In this document: positions 6,665 through 14,825 of the stretch, one piece after another
How positions within the stretch are numbered: the first letter of the stretch is position 1
Layout: each line of letters begins with the position of its first letter
DNA from: Nitrososphaerota archaeon
GTDB lineage: Archaea > Thermoproteota > Nitrososphaeria > Nitrososphaerales > CADDZS01
DNA: 28,415 bases
Direction of reading: 5' to 3'
NCBI GenBank assembly: GCA_027314685.1
Contig: DAHVAI010000476.1
Coordinates: forward strand, 1-28,415
The notes under the pieces: model-generated
Databases searched by the model: none
What the model was told of the DNA's origin: nothing
What the model saw: the letters and a program-made list of their open reading frames with translations, nothing else
Position numbers and translations under genes: made by a program

Positions 6665-8920
6665 CCGGCTTTTTATCACGGCAAAGATATCGTCGGGCCT
6701 CGTGGGAACGCTAGCCACTGATTTGCCTATCGCATCAGAAACAGCGTTCACAAACGAGGCCAGTGCTCCAATTGTCCCACCTTCTCCGGCACCCTTAACT
6801 CCAAGCGGATTCAGCTTCGAGGGTGTCTCCATGTGTAGCACTTCCACATCAGGAGTGTCCAAGCTAGTCGGAATCATATAGTCTGCAAGGTTTGGATTGA
6901 GCGGTTGCCCTGATTCGTCGTAGACGAGCTCTTCAAGCAGAGCTCCGCCAACGGAATGCACGACGCCTCCATGTACCTGACCCTCCACAATATTGTGATC
7001 TAGGATCTTTCCACAATCGTCCAATATCACACACCTGAGGAGCTTAGGCTTCCCGGTTTCCCTATCTACCTCGACTATGGAAAGAACCGCGCCATTAGAA
7101 AATGTCAACCCGGGCGGATCATAGAAGACCTCCGCAGAAAGTCCGACCGAACCACCATCGGCTCTCGGGACGTAAGCGCGTTGAGCCACGTCCTCGAATT
7201 TTATGGAGCTTTCAACGTTCGATTTATTCACAAACTTGCCGTCTTGCAGTGAGACCTGCTCAACTGGGCAGTTCATGGTTTGCGCAGCAATTGCAATCAT
7301 CCTTTCCTTAACGTTTCTGACAGAGAGAAGGATTGCGCTTCCACCCACAACAGCAGATCTGCTACCAAAGGTTCCAGTGCCATAAGGAATCAACTCAGTA
7401 TCGCCGAACCTTACCCTGATTCTTTCTGGAGCGACGTGCAGTTCAGAAGAGATTATTTCAGCGAACACGGTTTCGAGCCCCTGACCATGTGGTGAAGATC
7501 CAGAGTACGCAGTGACGGTACCATCACGCTCCACACGCACAATAGCGGTCTCGTACATCGGTCTTCCCATTCTGGCAGATGGGCCGATGCCAGTGTCTTC
7601 GACGTAAGATGCAACGCCAATACCGATTAGCCTGCCCTTCTTCCTTTCTTCCTGTTGCCACTTTCTCATCTTCGCGTAATCGAAATAGTCCTCAAGTCTT
7701 GCCATTGCTTGTCGATAATCGCCGGAGTCGTAAACAGATCCAAGCTGAGTATTGTACGGCAGTTCCTCGGTCGGAATGAAGTTCTTCTTTCTCAGTTCCA
7801 TCGCATCGACGCCGAGCATCCTAGCTGCGTGATCAACCATTCTCTCTATTACAAGCAGAGCTTCCGGTCGACCGTTGCCCCTTATAGGACCCATAGGCGG
7901 TCTATTCGTAGATATCGCCTTGTACTCGATCGAGAAATTTGGAATCTTGTAGCAGCCAGAGAGCAAACTCGTAATGAGGCGAACCGGGCTCTGAGCCATA
8001 AATCCGGGGATTCCAACATCAATTAGAAATTCGTCTTTCAATCCAGTGATCTTCAGGTCGCGGTCAAGACATACAACGCACCTGTGTATCTGGTCCCTTG
8101 CCTGGAGCGTGCTCTCAAGATCCTCAGTCCTAGTTGAAATCCATTTCACGGGCCTCTCAGCACGTTTTGCAAACAAGGATGCAACTGCGTCTTCAGCCGA
8201 AAACGAGGTCTTTACCCCGAACGCGCCACCAATGTCCGGGACTAGTACGCGAATAGATTCTTCGGGAACTCCCAAGCAGGTGGCGGCAGCTGCCCTGGTG
8301 GCATGAGGATTCTTCGTTGATGCGTGAAGCAGGTAAGAATTCGTCCTTGCATTGAATTCTACAACGGTGCCGCGAGTCTCTATCGGGATTCCTGCCTGCC
8401 TTGCTATCTTGGTCTCAAGCTCAAAATGATGCGCAGACTCCGAAAGCGCCTTTGTGAAATCTCCTACGCTGATTCTTTCTTCAAAGGCAACGTTGCTCTT
8501 CCATGAGTCAATAGCCCTTTCAGAAGAACTTCCAACTGCCTGCTCCATGTCGACCGCTGCGTTGTTAATTTGCTCGTATTCCACTTTGGTCAATTCGACC
8601 AGATCTTCGGCGGCGTATCTTGACTCGGCGAGGACTGCAGCGACAGGTTCTCCAACGAAACTAGCGGTGTCCACAGCAAGGGCGTAGCGCTCTATACTCT
8701 CCTTCCTAGCAAAACGATCGAAAGGCTTTGAGATCGTCGCGACATCTTTCCCTGTAAGAAAGTCTACGAGTCTTGGATCGTCGGGCTTGGTTATGCTCTT
8801 TATCAATGCTTTAGCATAGGGGCTTCGCACCACGGCGCAAAACAACATCCGATCGAGCTTAATATCATCGACAAATTGGGCCACTCCTCGAATATGGTTG
8901 GGATCCTCTCTTCTCTTCAT
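6659..8920 (-). CDS. Molybdopterin-binding large subunit, xanthine dehydrogenase/aldehyde oxidase (CoxL) family
   Basis: A 753-residue molybdenum hydroxylase subunit. It begins REDPNHIRGVAQFVDD and has RSPYAKALI, the Moco-binding GGAFGVKTSF, PIRGNGRPEA at about residue 350, SSPHGQGLETVFAEI, and the catalytic Glu713 in GVKGAGEGG. The PIRGNGR loop corresponds to AYRGAGR of form II CoxL/aldehyde oxidases, not to the AYRCSFR loop of true CO dehydrogenase, so CO oxidation is unlikely; an aldehyde, purine or N-heterocycle is more likely. No FAD (CoxM) or 2Fe-2S (CoxS) subunit is adjacent on either side, which is unusual because these enzymes act as three-part complexes. A TATA box at 8949-8956 supports the ATG at 8920. 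Length is near complete. Confidence 0.92.
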   Translation of the reverse strand: MKRREDPNHIRGVAQFVDDIKLDRMLFCAVVRSPYAKALIKSITKPDDPRLVDFLTGKDVATISKPFDRFARKESIERYALAVDTASFVGEPVAAVLAESRYAAEDLVELTKVEYEQINNAAVDMEQAVGSSSERAIDSWKSNVAFEERISVGDFTKALSESAHHFELETKIARQAGIPIETRGTVVEFNARTNSYLLHASTKNPHATRAAAATCLGVPEESIRVLVPDIGGAFGVKTSFSAEDAVASLFAKRAERPVKWISTRTEDLESTLQARDQIHRCVVCLDRDLKITGLKDEFLIDVGIPGFMAQSPVRLITSLLSGCYKIPNFSIEYKAISTNRPPMGPIRGNGRPEALLVIERMVDHAARMLGVDAMELRKKNFIPTEELPYNTQLGSVYDSGDYRQAMARLEDYFDYAKMRKWQQEERKKGRLIGIGVASYVEDTGIGPSARMGRPMYETAIVRVERDGTVTAYSGSSPHGQGLETVFAEIISSELHVAPERIRVRFGDTELIPYGTGTFGSRSAVVGGSAILLSVRNVKERMIAIAAQTMNCPVEQVSLQDGKFVNKSNVESSIKFEDVAQRAYVPRADGGSVGLSAEVFYDPPGLTFSNGAVLSIVEVDRETGKPKLLRCVILDDCGKILDHNIVEGQVHGGVVHSVGGALLEELVYDESGQPLNPNLADYMIPTSLDTPDVEVLHMETPSKLNPLGVKGAGEGGTIGALASFVNAVSDAIGKSVASVPTRPDDIFAVIKSRL

Positions 8921-8948
8921 GCTGCTTTTCTTAGATTAAAGGTGGTGC

Positions 8949-8956
8949 CTATAAGT
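8949..8956 (-). promoter_or_regulatory. TATA box for the molybdenum hydroxylase gene
   Basis: CTTATAGG on the minus strand, centred about 33 nt from the ATG at 8920, giving a leader of about 7 nt. It indicates this subunit is transcribed alone. Confidence 0.55.
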
Positions 8957-9393
8957 TCTATGAAATGAGATAGTTGGCCGTTGTAATCCCAAGGGCTGAT
9001 GTAGCAGTCACTGGTACCGGATCCAAAACAGATCGTGGAGGCGATTGTGTCGTTGTAAATCCCGATCACTTTTGTTATTACGGTGTTTACGAATACGCTG
9101 CCGATAAAAGGCGGCCCATCTCTGAGAGATTGTCAAGAAATAGTCACAGTAGCAAGTGTCCTTTGGTATTGGAAACAATGTGAACGCGCTGACATAGCAA
9201 GGAGAAATGTGTTGGAGATAGTTCTTGACTGACCTGTTTGACATCGCCACCTAGATCATGCGCTGCTGGTTTGCTTCAATGCGAAAGAGTTTTTCAAGAA
9301 GAATTATTTGAAATTGCATGTAGTAATGGTGTTCTGATCTAGAACAGCTGAGAAATTCAGTCGAGGATGCAAAGGCTCACGGATGCCTAATTA
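8957..9393. other. Intergenic region, no gene recognised
   Basis: About 440 bp between the divergent molybdenum enzyme and tfb genes. Open frames exist on both strands (plus 8974-9183, minus 9008-9250), but neither resembles a family I know and neither has a clear TATA box at the right distance. No tRNA-like structure found. Confidence 0.4.
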
Positions 9394-9413
9394 TTGGGGC
9401 GTTAATGCCCCAA
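9394..9413. repeat. Perfect hairpin/dyad upstream of tfb
   Basis: TTGGGGC, a 6-nt spacer, then GCCCCAA: a perfect 7-bp inverted repeat, 25 bp upstream of the tfb TATA box. It may be an operator for a dimeric regulator, or a hairpin ending upstream transcription, though no T-run follows. Confidence 0.4.
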
Positions 9414-9437
9414 AACTGCGCTAAAACTTGGAGAAGG

Positions 9438-9445
9438 TTTATATC
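9438..9445 (+). promoter_or_regulatory. TATA box for tfb
   Basis: TTTATATC centred about 41 nt before the ATG at 9483, predicting a leader of about 15 nt. An in-frame ATG at 9504 is a possible alternative start. Confidence 0.6.
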
Positions 9446-9482
9446 TTTGTCTGCGCTATATTATAGTTTCCTGATATAGAAA

Positions 9483-10439
9483 ATGGGTGAATCAAATTTG
9501 AGCATGGAAACTAACAGAAGAATTTCGCTAAAGCCACGTGCCGGCGAAATTAGATGCCCAAGGTGCGGCAAGAACTCTCTAGTCTTGGATATGACTATGG
9601 GAGAGCAGGTCTGCACTAACTGCGGTTATGTGGTTAAGGATATCATCGAGGAAGTGGGGCCCGAATGGAGAAACTTTTCGAAGGAATCTGGTGAAGGAGA
9701 TCGGAGCAGGGTCGGCGCGCCAACGAGTCTAGCCATGCACGACATGGGTCTTTCGACGATGATTGGCCTGGAAGGAGGCGATGCTTCAGGAAGAGCTCTC
9801 GAATCTTCGATGCGCCAGCAATTTGAAAGGCTCCGCACATGGGACCGGAGGAGCAAGGTGCACACCTCGGCTGACAGAAACTTGAGACAGGCTTTCGGAG
9901 AGCTCCAGAGACTTGCAGAGAAAGTCAATGTTAGCGAAGCTGTAACAGAAAAAGCTGCATACATCTATCGGAAGGCACTCGACAAGAGGCTGATCAAGGG
10001 AAGGTCTATCACAGCCATGATTACCGCATCCCTTTACGCGGCTCTACGAGACACCGAGACTCCAAGGACGCTAAAGGATCTCGCGGCGGTGAGCGGCGTA
10101 AAGAAGAATGCTTTGGCTTCAAGTTACAGGCTGATCTTGAAAGAAATGGACCTGAAGATGCCTGTGAGAGACCCTGCAAAGTACGTCACACGCGTAGGTC
10201 GAAAGGCTGGAGCTAGCGAGCGAACTCAGAGGAGAGCGCTCGAAATCCTACGTAAAGCCCAGGAGACCGGCGGTTCTGCGGGAAAAGACCCGATGGGTCT
10301 TGCGGCAGCAGCGCTCTATGTTGCAAGTGTAATGGAAAACGAAGCGAAGACACAGAAAGATTATGCACAGGCAGCGGGCGTCACCGAAGTCACGATCAGA
10401 AACAGGTACAAGACACTAAAAGAATCGCTCCAGATGTAA
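9483..10439 (+). CDS. tfb: Transcription initiation factor TFB
   Basis: Archaeal homologue of TFIIB: it binds the TBP-TATA complex and the BRE and recruits RNA polymerase. The 318-residue protein has an N-terminal zinc ribbon with Cys25, Cys28, Cys44 and Cys47 (CPRCG ... CTNCG). A B-reader/linker region (about 60-110) follows, then two cyclin folds (about 125-215 and 220-315), the second ending in the BRE-recognition helix-turn-helix (QAAGVTEVTIRNRYKTLK). Complete, with no sign of the truncations seen in some extra TFB paralogues. Thaumarchaea often carry several TFBs; whether this is the main one cannot be told here. It sits alone, with a dyad upstream and a terminator-like hairpin downstream. 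Confidence 0.96.
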   Translation: MGESNLSMETNRRISLKPRAGEIRCPRCGKNSLVLDMTMGEQVCTNCGYVVKDIIEEVGPEWRNFSKESGEGDRSRVGAPTSLAMHDMGLSTMIGLEGGDASGRALESSMRQQFERLRTWDRRSKVHTSADRNLRQAFGELQRLAEKVNVSEAVTEKAAYIYRKALDKRLIKGRSITAMITASLYAALRDTETPRTLKDLAAVSGVKKNALASSYRLILKEMDLKMPVRDPAKYVTRVGRKAGASERTQRRALEILRKAQETGGSAGKDPMGLAAAALYVASVMENEAKTQKDYAQAAGVTEVTIRNRYKTLKESLQM

Positions 10440-10443
10440 GCGC

Positions 10444-10463
10444 GAAGGGATGCATTTCCCTTC
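10444..10463. terminator. Hairpin between convergent tfb and GNAT genes
   Basis: GAAGGGA, six unpaired bases, then TCCCTTC: a perfect 7-bp stem in the 31-bp gap between the two stop codons, able to form on either transcript. A bidirectional terminator is the simplest reading; archaea do not strictly need such stems. Confidence 0.45.
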
Positions 10464-10470
10464 CACTCAT

Positions 10471-11010
10471 TTAGATGAAAACCGCCATCCGCAATTCGTC
10501 AGCGTACTTTCCTTTGAGAATGTGTTGCCTTTTCAACACTCCCTCAACCTTAAACCCGAATTTCTTGTAAAGCCCGTACGCTCTCTTGTTTGACGAGAAA
10601 ACTCCTAGAACTATTTTTTCAATGTCTTTCTTCCTTCTAGCCCAGTTGAGGCCATAATCCATCAATGCGGTGCCTACGCCGATTTCCCTGTACCCTTTGA
10701 CTATCAGCATGCTGATTTCTCTCAGGTGCTTCATCTTGTGAAGACCGGTTGGCCACACGTTGAGGTTACCAACAATGGTGCCGTCAACTATCGCAACTAG
10801 CGTGAGAGATTTCCTATCCTTGATGTGATCCAAGAAGTCCATCCTGTGTCTCGGGAGAAGTTTCTCTGCACCCAGGAAAACACCTTCCTTGATCACCTCG
10901 TCGAAAATTTGCAACATAAGTGGAATATCACAATTCGCAGCTTCTCTCACCAAGATTCGCGGCCTATTGCGATCCTTCGAAGGATATATCTTCTGTTTCA
11001 ATAGGGACAA
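10471..11010 (-). CDS. GNAT-family N-acetyltransferase
   Basis: A 179-residue acetyl-CoA-dependent acetyltransferase. The GNAT fold is visible: REAANCDIPLMLQIFDEV (strand 1/helix 1), LVAIVDGTIVGNLNV (strands 2-4), EISMLIVKGYREIGVGTALM with the pyrophosphate-binding R-x-x-G-x-G/A loop (about residues 108-113), and SSNKRAYGLYKKFGFKVEG near the C-terminus. This C-terminal pattern is shared by amino-group acetylases such as RimJ/YhhY and phosphinothricin-acetyltransferase relatives; substrate unknown. I take the TTG at 11010; TTG 11001 is possible. The TATA at 11054-11062 is shared with the divergent ABC transporter, and the gene converges on tfb. Confidence 0.85.
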   Translation of the reverse strand: MSLLKQKIYPSKDRNRPRILVREAANCDIPLMLQIFDEVIKEGVFLGAEKLLPRHRMDFLDHIKDRKSLTLVAIVDGTIVGNLNVWPTGLHKMKHLREISMLIVKGYREIGVGTALMDYGLNWARRKKDIEKIVLGVFSSNKRAYGLYKKFGFKVEGVLKRQHILKGKYADELRMAVFI

Positions 11011-11053
11011 GAATTGAATGGGGCGTTTTGAACGTTTGGTAATCTCTAGATTT

Positions 11054-11062
11054 CCTTATACG
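11054..11062. promoter_or_regulatory. Shared bidirectional TATA element between GNAT and ABC exporter genes
   Basis: CCTTATACG reads as TATA on both strands (CGTATAAGG in reverse). Plus-strand use starts near 11084, 17 nt before the ABC ATPase ATG; minus-strand use near 11032, 22 nt before the GNAT TTG. Confidence 0.45.
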
Positions 11063-11100
11063 CGCTGCGTGATTTTCTCTAAATTTCCAAGTGGATTTGA

Positions 11101-12081
11101 ATGTCTTTGGACGAGATTGCAATTTCGGTCGACGATTTATGCCACTCTTACAACGGCAAGGACTATGTCGTCAACGACCTTACGTTCAATGTAAAGCGCG
11201 GGGAAATTTTCGGCCTGCTCGGGAAAAATGGCGCCGGCAAAAGCACAACGATCAAAATACTCACGACGCTTATACAACCCAGTAAAGGCGAGGCGAAAAT
11301 TTTAGGTCACGATCTGAGAAGAGAAGGCAGCAAGATTCGGCCTAGGATAGGTGTGGTCCAGCAGGACACTTCGTTTGAATTTTCGACTGTGAAAGAGAAC
11401 TTTGACCTCTATGGATTTTTGTGGGGTGTGCCGAAGGAAATTAGGACGAATAGAAGGGATGAACTGGTCAAGATGTTTGACTTGGGAGACCTGCTCAAGA
11501 AATCGACCTTTGATCTCTCTGGAGGTCAACAACGACGTGTGCAGGTGGCCAGGGAATTTGTTCATGATATGGATCTACTCTTCCTTGACGAACCCACCGT
11601 TGGGTTAGATCCGATAATGAGGCGAAAGATACTTGACATGTTAAAGGAGAAGGCTAGAAACGACAAGCTGACCATAATTTTCACCACCCATAACCTAGAA
11701 GAAGCTGACTATCTGTGCGACAGGGTCGCGATCATGGATCGCGGCCGCTTCCAGGCACTAGACACAACTGAAAATCTCAAAAGAGTCTACGGTGAGACAA
11801 AAGCAATCGAAGTACTATTCGCGGCCTCAAACGGTGCGCAGCCTTCCTATGAAAAGTTCTTTGAACTCCTGAGTATTAGCCATCCTGATGTGGAAATCTC
11901 AAAGATGGCTGATGACGACTCCCCCGCAGTTATAGTCTCAAGACATCCAGAGCAAGTGATTAAATCTATGATATCTATCGCCACGGACATGAAATCAAAA
12001 CTAGAATGGCTAAACGTGAGAAAGAGCACGCTCGAGGATGTCTTCTTGCAAACTGTTTCCGACGAGGAGACATCAGCTTGA
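11101..12081 (+). CDS. ABC-2 type exporter, ATP-binding subunit (DrrA-like)
   Basis: A 326-residue nucleotide-binding subunit. Walker A GKNGAGKST is at residues 41-49, followed by the Q-loop VVQQDTSF, signature LSGGQQRR, Walker B LLFLDEPTVGLDP and the H-loop TTHNLEEAD. A C-terminal extension of about 85 residues is typical of DrrA/CcmA-like subunits of drug, lipid or polysaccharide exporters. It works with the permease directly downstream, whose TTG start overlaps this gene's stop as TTGA. The substrate cannot be read from sequence. ATG at 11101 sits about 17 nt after the predicted transcription start. Confidence 0.93.
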   Translation: MSLDEIAISVDDLCHSYNGKDYVVNDLTFNVKRGEIFGLLGKNGAGKSTTIKILTTLIQPSKGEAKILGHDLRREGSKIRPRIGVVQQDTSFEFSTVKENFDLYGFLWGVPKEIRTNRRDELVKMFDLGDLLKKSTFDLSGGQQRRVQVAREFVHDMDLLFLDEPTVGLDPIMRRKILDMLKEKARNDKLTIIFTTHNLEEADYLCDRVAIMDRGRFQALDTTENLKRVYGETKAIEVLFAASNGAQPSYEKFFELLSISHPDVEISKMADDDSPAVIVSRHPEQVIKSMISIATDMKSKLEWLNVRKSTLEDVFLQTVSDEETSA

Positions 12082-12872
12082 GCACCAGCATACCTAGCTC
12101 TATCAGGCTCGCCTGGCGGAACCTCAAGGTGAACATGGACCCCGGCTCTCTTACTGTCATTGTTGGTCTGCCAGCCTTGTACCTGATTTTCATGGGGACG
12201 ATGTACTCATCAATCGTATCGAACTTTCAAGTTGGCGGGGTCACGTATCATTACGCTACGTACTTGGCTCCAGGTATAGTCGCGTTCCAGACAGTCATGG
12301 CTGGCACTATAGGAGGGAGCATGCTCTGGCTAGACAGAAGATATGGTATGTTCTCCCAGATACTTTCAGGGCCATTCACACGGACTCAGTATTTGATAGG
12401 AATAATACTTGCCACGACAGCGGCATCGCTTGTAGGTGCGGCGCTCATGCTTGTAATAGCTTTTGCCATAGGCAGCACTATTCATATTTGGTTGCTAGGT
12501 TTTTCACTAGTGCTTCTCAACCTGATCGTGGGCGGGATTTTCTTTTGCTCGCTCATGCTTTACATTGCTGCAAAAGTGAAGTCAAACAACACCTACAACT
12601 CGATTCAGATACTAATCCTATTCATCATCAACTTCGTCAGTAGCGTGTTTTATCCGTTGAAGCTCGGTTTCACACCTTTCGTCCTTTATTATGCATCGTA
12701 TTTGAATCCGCTCACGTACATAAGCGACGGAATACGAGCAGGTCTTGGAGTTCCCGGTGAGATTTTTGGGACGTGGAATCCGATAGAGACAGTGGTACTC
12801 TTGATCGAGACGACCGCCATGTTCTTGATTGCCTATAGGACTTACACTTCTGTCCGCGTGGGAAGATACTAG
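12078..12872 (+). CDS. ABC-2 type exporter, membrane permease
   Basis: A 264-residue ABC-2 family permease with about six membrane helices. An amphipathic N-terminal stretch (SSIRLAWRNLKVNMD) comes first, and the family region YASYLNPLTYISDGIRAGL is near the C-terminus. It pairs with the ATPase upstream to form an exporter in the cytoplasmic membrane. The start is the TTG at 12078, whose last two bases begin the ATPase stop codon (TTGA), with GGAG at 12066-12069 as ribosome binding site 8 nt upstream. The frame is open further upstream to 12006, but that part lies inside the ATPase gene and looks non-coding. Confidence 0.9.
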   Translation: MSTSIPSSIRLAWRNLKVNMDPGSLTVIVGLPALYLIFMGTMYSSIVSNFQVGGVTYHYATYLAPGIVAFQTVMAGTIGGSMLWLDRRYGMFSQILSGPFTRTQYLIGIILATTAASLVGAALMLVIAFAIGSTIHIWLLGFSLVLLNLIVGGIFFCSLMLYIAAKVKSNNTYNSIQILILFIINFVSSVFYPLKLGFTPFVLYYASYLNPLTYISDGIRAGLGVPGEIFGTWNPIETVVLLIETTAMFLIAYRTYTSVRVGRY

Positions 12873-13160
12873 TCCTAGAAAACCTGCGCTATGGAACTAC
12901 CGACCTCCAAGAAATAATGATGCTGATATTGTAAGCTCCGGCTAGAAGATATCAGTGGTTATGGAAAAATGAGTGCTACGCTGGCACAGGAGAGGATAGC
13001 TAAACACCGCAAAAACCAGTCTGGAGGGTGTAAGAATGGGCTCGGGAACAAAGTAGGCAAACGCCAAGACAGTAATCTCTAAGAGAATCCCAAGTTTAAC
13101 TAAGCGGTTCACGAACTAGTTTAGCCACATCAGAATACACACTTCCATAAGTTTGCTTGA
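12873..13160. other. Intergenic region, no gene recognised
   Basis: About 290 bp after the ABC permease. A 37-codon plus-strand frame (12969-13082) is present but resembles nothing I know and lacks a promoter at the right distance. No RNA gene is evident. Confidence 0.4.
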
Positions 13161-13169
13161 GCTTAAATC
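13161..13169 (+). promoter_or_regulatory. TATA box for the DUF47-PiT operon
   Basis: GCTTAAATC is centred about 41 nt before the ACG at 13206 and predicts transcription start near 13191. It lies about 98 nt before the first standard in-frame start codon (GTG 13263), far for this genome, supporting a start near 13206. Confidence 0.4.
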
Positions 13170-13205
13170 CGTCATCTCGCCTTATTGTTCTGAGGCGTAC
13201 TCACA

Positions 13206-13880
13206 ACGTTAAGAGATTTCCGAAGCTTTTTTTCTCGTGGGGAGCGGGCGGTTCTTGAAAAAGTGATACGTAATCTCGATGTATCTATAGATGCAGCAAA
13301 ACACGTGCAGCTGCAGTTGTCGTCGCTCCAGAAATACGATTATGAAACCGTGAATGCGGAATACAAGACTATAGCAGCACTCGAAGAGAAGGGTGACGAG
13401 CTTCATAGGTCGCTCGTCAAGGAAATCGTGACCGGCTCCTTTTTTGGCGGCATAAGAACGGATTTTCTGAATCTCTTGGAATATATCGATAACATCGCCA
13501 ATGCGGCGAAGGATGCTGGAAAGATATTCTACTTGCGACACATACAGAAGGAAACCGTCGACTACCTCTTCAAGCGAGATGTCGCGGGTTTCATAGCGAC
13601 ATGCGTCAAGACGGCAGAACTCTTCCGGGAGTCAATTCTTTCGCTTGAAAAAGAAAAGATCGATGTCTTGGTACAGGCAGACAAGGTCGAGAGATCCGAG
13701 GAAGAGGCTGATGGGATAAGGTACGGCGTGATAGAGAATCTACTCAAAAACGAAATTAACGCAGACGTTCTCGATATCATCATGCTGAAGGATTTCTTGA
13801 ACATAGCAGATGGAATTGCAGATAACGCAGAAGATGGTTCAGATGTCTTACAGATACTCGTCGCCAAAGGTTACACATAG
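13206..13880 (+). CDS. DUF47 family PhoU-like regulator of phosphate transport
   Basis: A PhoU-like helical-bundle protein of the DUF47 family, usually encoded just before a PiT phosphate permease as here. The body shows EKGDELHRSLVKEI, YIDNIANAAKDAGK and DGIRYGVIENLL, typical of the family. The first standard start codon is GTG 13263, which would give 205 residues. The reading frame upstream is open and encodes LRDFRSFFSRGERAVLEK, the expected family N-terminus, back to 13209, directly preceded by ACG at 13206; no ATG, GTG or TTG exists before the stop at 13191. I give 13206 as a tentative start (224 residues). Either ACG is used, or an ATG has mutated, or there is a sequence error. Confidence 0.8.
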   Translation, partial: TLRDFRSFFSRGERAVLEKVIRNLDVSIDAAKHVQLQLSSLQKYDYETVNAEYKTIAALEEKGDELHRSLVKEIVTGSFFGGIRTDFLNLLEYIDNIANAAKDAGKIFYLRHIQKETVDYLFKRDVAGFIATCVKTAELFRESILSLEKEKIDVLVQADKVERSEEEADGIRYGVIENLLKNEINADVLDIIMLKDFLNIADGIADNAEDGSDVLQILVAKGYT

Positions 13881-13881
13881 T

Positions 13882-14817
13882 TTGGATTTAGCGTATCTAC
13901 TCGTTACCGCTCTTTTGATATTCGGTTTCGCCTTCGGATGGAACAACTCTGGGCTGACAACCGGAAACCTTTCGAGCTTGATGAACTACAACCTCGCGCT
14001 CATCCTCACAATAGCTGGGGTATTTGCTGGACTGTTCATATTCGGAAGGGAGATGTCTAGCTCTGTTGTAGGTAAGCTGGTGTCCACAAGCATTTCTGGA
14101 AACGCAGTGCTCGCGGGAGTTGTGGCATCTGTGGTGCTTCTCATTCTGCTAACTATCCTCAAACTCCCTGTCAGTCTTTCGAATTGCACGGTTGGGGCGT
14201 TCGTAGGGGCTGGACTCGCCAGTCACTCTGCCGTAAACAGCGAGTTTCTCACCGAGGTAGTAGCCTCTTGGGTCTTCGGCCCTTTCCTTTGCGCGCTAGT
14301 CACAATTATCGCATATATCACAGTAGTAAGACTGGAAAGAAATTTTTCGCTGCCGACTGTCAGCTTTGTAAACAGAATATTACTGGTTATTTCCGTGTTC
14401 TACGTTGCTTTCGCTCTTGGTGGAAACAACATCGGAGTGATTGTTTCGTTCACGAAATCAAACTACGCCAATGGTTCGTCGTTGCTTCTTGACGCAGCAG
14501 TCTTTATGACCACCGCCGCAGGTATGGTGCTATTTGGAAAAAGCATCGCAAAGATTGTCGCCGATAAGATCGTTGGCCTGAGCCAGATCAAGACCCTTTC
14601 TGCAATGTTCGGTTCCGCGGTCATCACTTCAGTTTTCACGTTTCTGTCTGTGCCAGTTTCGCTGACACAGGTTATAATTGGCGGGATGCTTGGCGCGGGA
14701 ATTGCACATAGACCATCTATAGTAAATAGCAGGGAGCTTGTTGAACTAATCGCTGGGTGGACACTTGTCACGTTAGCTAGTGCAGGACTGGGGTTTATTC
14801 TTGCATCGATGAGCTAG
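13882..14817 (+). CDS. PiT-family inorganic phosphate transporter
   Basis: An integral membrane phosphate permease of the PHO-4/PiT family, 311 residues, with about ten helices and the family's internal duplication. The two signature regions read FGWNNSGLTTGN near residue 17 and ALGGNNIGVIVS near residue 180. Canonical PiT proteins have G-x-N-D-x-x-N, so the Asp is Asn in both halves here. The second half keeps FGKSIAKIVADKIVG. I choose TTG at 13882, one base after the DUF47 stop codon, because it leaves the normal short N-terminus; the frame is open back to 13810 inside DUF47. Co-transcription with DUF47 suggests regulation by direct partner binding. Driving ion unknown. Confidence 0.85.
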   Translation: MDLAYLLVTALLIFGFAFGWNNSGLTTGNLSSLMNYNLALILTIAGVFAGLFIFGREMSSSVVGKLVSTSISGNAVLAGVVASVVLLILLTILKLPVSLSNCTVGAFVGAGLASHSAVNSEFLTEVVASWVFGPFLCALVTIIAYITVVRLERNFSLPTVSFVNRILLVISVFYVAFALGGNNIGVIVSFTKSNYANGSSLLLDAAVFMTTAAGMVLFGKSIAKIVADKIVGLSQIKTLSAMFGSAVITSVFTFLSVPVSLTQVIIGGMLGAGIAHRPSIVNSRELVELIAGWTLVTLASAGLGFILASMS

Positions 14818-14825
14818 CGAGTTCT

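Noticed and set aside
6659..8920. CO dehydrogenase large subunit
   Set aside because: The active-site loop is PIRGNGR rather than AYRCSFR, and coxM and coxS are absent.
8974..9183. 69-residue plus-strand open frame after the molybdenum enzyme promoter
   Set aside because: No recognisable motif, no TATA box at a fitting distance, and a competing 80-residue frame on the other strand (9008-9250).
12006..12077. N-terminal extension of the ABC-2 permease
   Set aside because: Lies inside the ATPase gene; TTG 12078 has a ribosome binding site and a TTGA overlap.
12969..13082. 37-codon plus-strand open frame after the ABC permease
   Set aside because: Polar, basic sequence with no family resemblance and no supporting promoter or ribosome binding site.
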